Origin: a bacterium
GTDB taxonomy: Bacteria; Bacillota_I; Bacilli_A; RF39; UBA660
Assembly (NCBI GenBank): GCA_029007415.1
Contig: JAQXHT010000112.1
Coordinates: 1-23,573 of the forward strand
Direction of reading: 5' to 3'
Length of the DNA stretch: 23,573 nucleotides
Shown here: one piece after another, positions 22,147-23,573 of the stretch
Position numbering within the stretch: position 1 is the stretch's first letter
Layout: each line of letters begins with the position of its first letter
The notes under the pieces: model-generated
The model's database searches: none
Told to the model about the DNA's origin: nothing
What the model saw: only the letters and a program-made list of their open reading frames with translations
Translations under genes and position numbers: made by a program

Positions 22147-23388
22147 ATGGAAATTAAAAGAGATTATTATTTAGACAAACTTATTAGAAAAAGACATAAT
22201 GGTTTAGTAAAAATTGTTACAGGAATAAGAAGATGCGGAAAGTCATATTTGTTAGATCCAATATACAAAAATTATTTAATAAATGATGGAGTAGAAGAAA
22301 ATCATATAATTAAACTTGAACTTGATTCAATAGAAAATGAAAAATATTGTAATCCACATGAGTTATATGACTATATTATGAGCAAAGTAAAAGATGATGA
22401 TATGTATTACATAATATTGGATGAAGTTCAAAAATGTAGTGATTTCGAAAGTGTTTTAAATAGTTTTTTACACAAGAAAAATTTAGATGTATATGTAACT
22501 GGAAGCAATTCAAAATTTTTATCAAGTGATATTGTAACTGAGTTTAGGGGAAGAGGAGATGAAATAAAGGTTTATCCACTATCTTTTTCTGAATTTTATT
22601 CATTCAAAAATGGTGATAAAAATTCTGCTTGGAAAGAATATATAACATATGGTGGTTTGCCATTAGTTTTGTTACAAACAAGTGATGAAGAAAAAGTTGA
22701 TTATTTAAATATTCAAAAAAATAATGTTTACGTTAATGATGTGATTGAAAGAAACAATATTCAAAATGAAGAAGAACTAAAAAAACTAGTTGAGATGATT
22801 TCTTCTTCTGTTGGTTCTTTAACTAATCCTTTAAAATTAGCAAATTCTTTTAAAAGTTACGATTCAACTACAAGTATTAGTAATAAAACAATATATAATT
22901 ATTTAAAATATTTAGAAGACGGTTTTATTATTGAAAAAGCAGAAAGATATAATATTAAAGGTAAAAAATACATAGAAACACCGCAAAAATATTATTTTAC
23001 TGATATGGGAATAAGAAATTCTTTTCTAAATTTTCGTCAGATAGAAGAAAATCATATTATGGAAAATGTCATTTATTTAGAACTAAGAAGACGTGGATTT
23101 ACAGTTGATGTTGGTGTCGTCGAGGTTAGAAATAATTCTTCACTATTACAATTAGAAATAGATTTTATTGCTAACAAAGGTAGTGAAAAATATTATATAC
23201 AATCTTCTTTAAATCTAGATACTAAAGAAAAAATGGAACAAGAAATAAGACCTCTTATTAATGTAAATGATTTCTTTAAGAGAATAATTATTGTTAAAGA
23301 TGATATTGTAAAATATCAGAATGAACAAGGTATTGTTATAATGGGAATATATGATTTTTTACTAGATTCTGATAGTCTTATTAGATAA
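22147..23388 (+). CDS. AAA ATPase with DUF4143 domain
   Basis: The protein has 413 residues. The start ATG 22147 lies 8 bases after GGTGG (22134-22138) and downstream of the promoter. Walker A is GIRRCGKS (26-33), with Walker B YYIILDEVQK and a sensor VTGSNSKFLS. PLSFSEFY is typical of this family. The C-terminal DUF4143 part has ENVIYLELRRRGF and LEIDFIANKGSEKYYIQ, a PD-(D/E)XK-like pattern with E-x-D and an acidic/Gln strand. Such proteins are widespread and mobile in gut bacteria. Their function is not settled; nuclease or regulatory roles are suggested by the fold only. A winged-helix-like segment (about 215-270, ISNKTIYNYLKYLEDGFII) lies between the two parts. The gene stands alone. Confidence 0.88.
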   Translation: MEIKRDYYLDKLIRKRHNGLVKIVTGIRRCGKSYLLDPIYKNYLINDGVEENHIIKLELDSIENEKYCNPHELYDYIMSKVKDDDMYYIILDEVQKCSDFESVLNSFLHKKNLDVYVTGSNSKFLSSDIVTEFRGRGDEIKVYPLSFSEFYSFKNGDKNSAWKEYITYGGLPLVLLQTSDEEKVDYLNIQKNNVYVNDVIERNNIQNEEELKKLVEMISSSVGSLTNPLKLANSFKSYDSTTSISNKTIYNYLKYLEDGFIIEKAERYNIKGKKYIETPQKYYFTDMGIRNSFLNFRQIEENHIMENVIYLELRRRGFTVDVGVVEVRNNSSLLQLEIDFIANKGSEKYYIQSSLNLDTKEKMEQEIRPLINVNDFFKRIIIVKDDIVKYQNEQGIVIMGIYDFLLDSDSLIR

Positions 23389-23408
23389 ATATGTTACAAT
23401 GTTTAGTA

Positions 23409-23451
23409 TTTTATGGCACATTTTGAGTATGCGAAAAAATGTGCTATAAAA
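23409..23451 (+). terminator. Long hairpin after the DUF4143 gene, possible terminator
   Basis: TTTTATGGCACATTTT (23409-23424) pairs with AAAATGTGCTATAAAA (23436-23451) over 16 bp with a single G-T, and has an 11-base loop. The T run after it is poor (TTATTGT), so termination is uncertain. In the remaining 23452-23573 I see AT-rich DNA with an AAGGGG at about 23483 but no open frame or RNA gene. Confidence 0.45.
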
Positions 23452-23573
23452 TTATTGTACCTAATTTCTGACGAATATGTATAAGGGGAAAGTAACATTT
23501 CTCTTTTTCTATATTTTGATGTATTTTAGAAATTGAAGGATTTAACAGGCATTAAAATATTTAAAATTTCATA

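Overview
The window is AT-rich DNA with strong GGAGG-type ribosome binding sites, TTGACA/TATAAT-type promoters, mostly TAA/TAG stops and hairpin-plus-T-run terminators. The one TGA stop sits in a 4-base gene overlap, so the code looks standard. This points to a low-GC Firmicutes/Bacilli-type bacterium. The oxygen-sensitive-looking acyl-CoA dehydratase activase operon suggests an anaerobe, perhaps gut-associated. The lineage is inferred from gene content only.

Layout. (1) 1-2416: the 5' end of an unknown minus-strand gene, a membrane-anchored glucosaminidase-like wall hydrolase, and a canonical Fic protein with a C-terminal winged helix and a repeat-rich promoter. (2) 2487-5105: a PMCA-like Ca2+ P-type ATPase. 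(3) 5115-6283: a tandem array with a 404-bp period and no ordinary gene. Two complete units each carry a 23-residue, single-membrane-helix peptide gene, a hairpin over its ribosome binding site, and a convergent antisense RNA gene with its own promoter and terminator. Two decayed units follow. I read this as a previously unlisted type I toxin-antitoxin array; it is the main discovery candidate. (4) 6378-9390: an ABC-F ATPase with one degenerate ATP site, an unknown anchored protein and a DUF3592 protein. (5) 9414-12335, minus strand: a three-gene operon of acyl-CoA dehydratase activase-related proteins. (6) 12450-14878: an anchored thioredoxin-like protein, a PH-like protein, a second Fic-fold protein lacking the catalytic His, and a Sel1-repeat protein. 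(7) 14996-17549: a HerA/FtsK-type ATPase with a long N/Q/P-rich tail, and a 57-residue protein. (8) 17683-21974: an unknown tail-anchored protein, fmt, an unknown membrane protein, and ffh. (9) 22147-23388: a DUF4143-type AAA ATPase.

How the genes fit together. fmt (initiator tRNA formylation) and ffh (co-translational targeting) are housekeeping genes. The Fic genes, the DUF4143 ATPase and the peptide array look like accessory genes placed between them. In the array, each toxin mRNA would begin with GGATACATTTGA and could end near a complementary TCAAATGTATCC, so its two ends could pair. The antisense RNA covers that 3' end and carries a near copy of the mRNA's own 5' leader. No tRNA, rRNA, CRISPR array or insertion sequence was seen.
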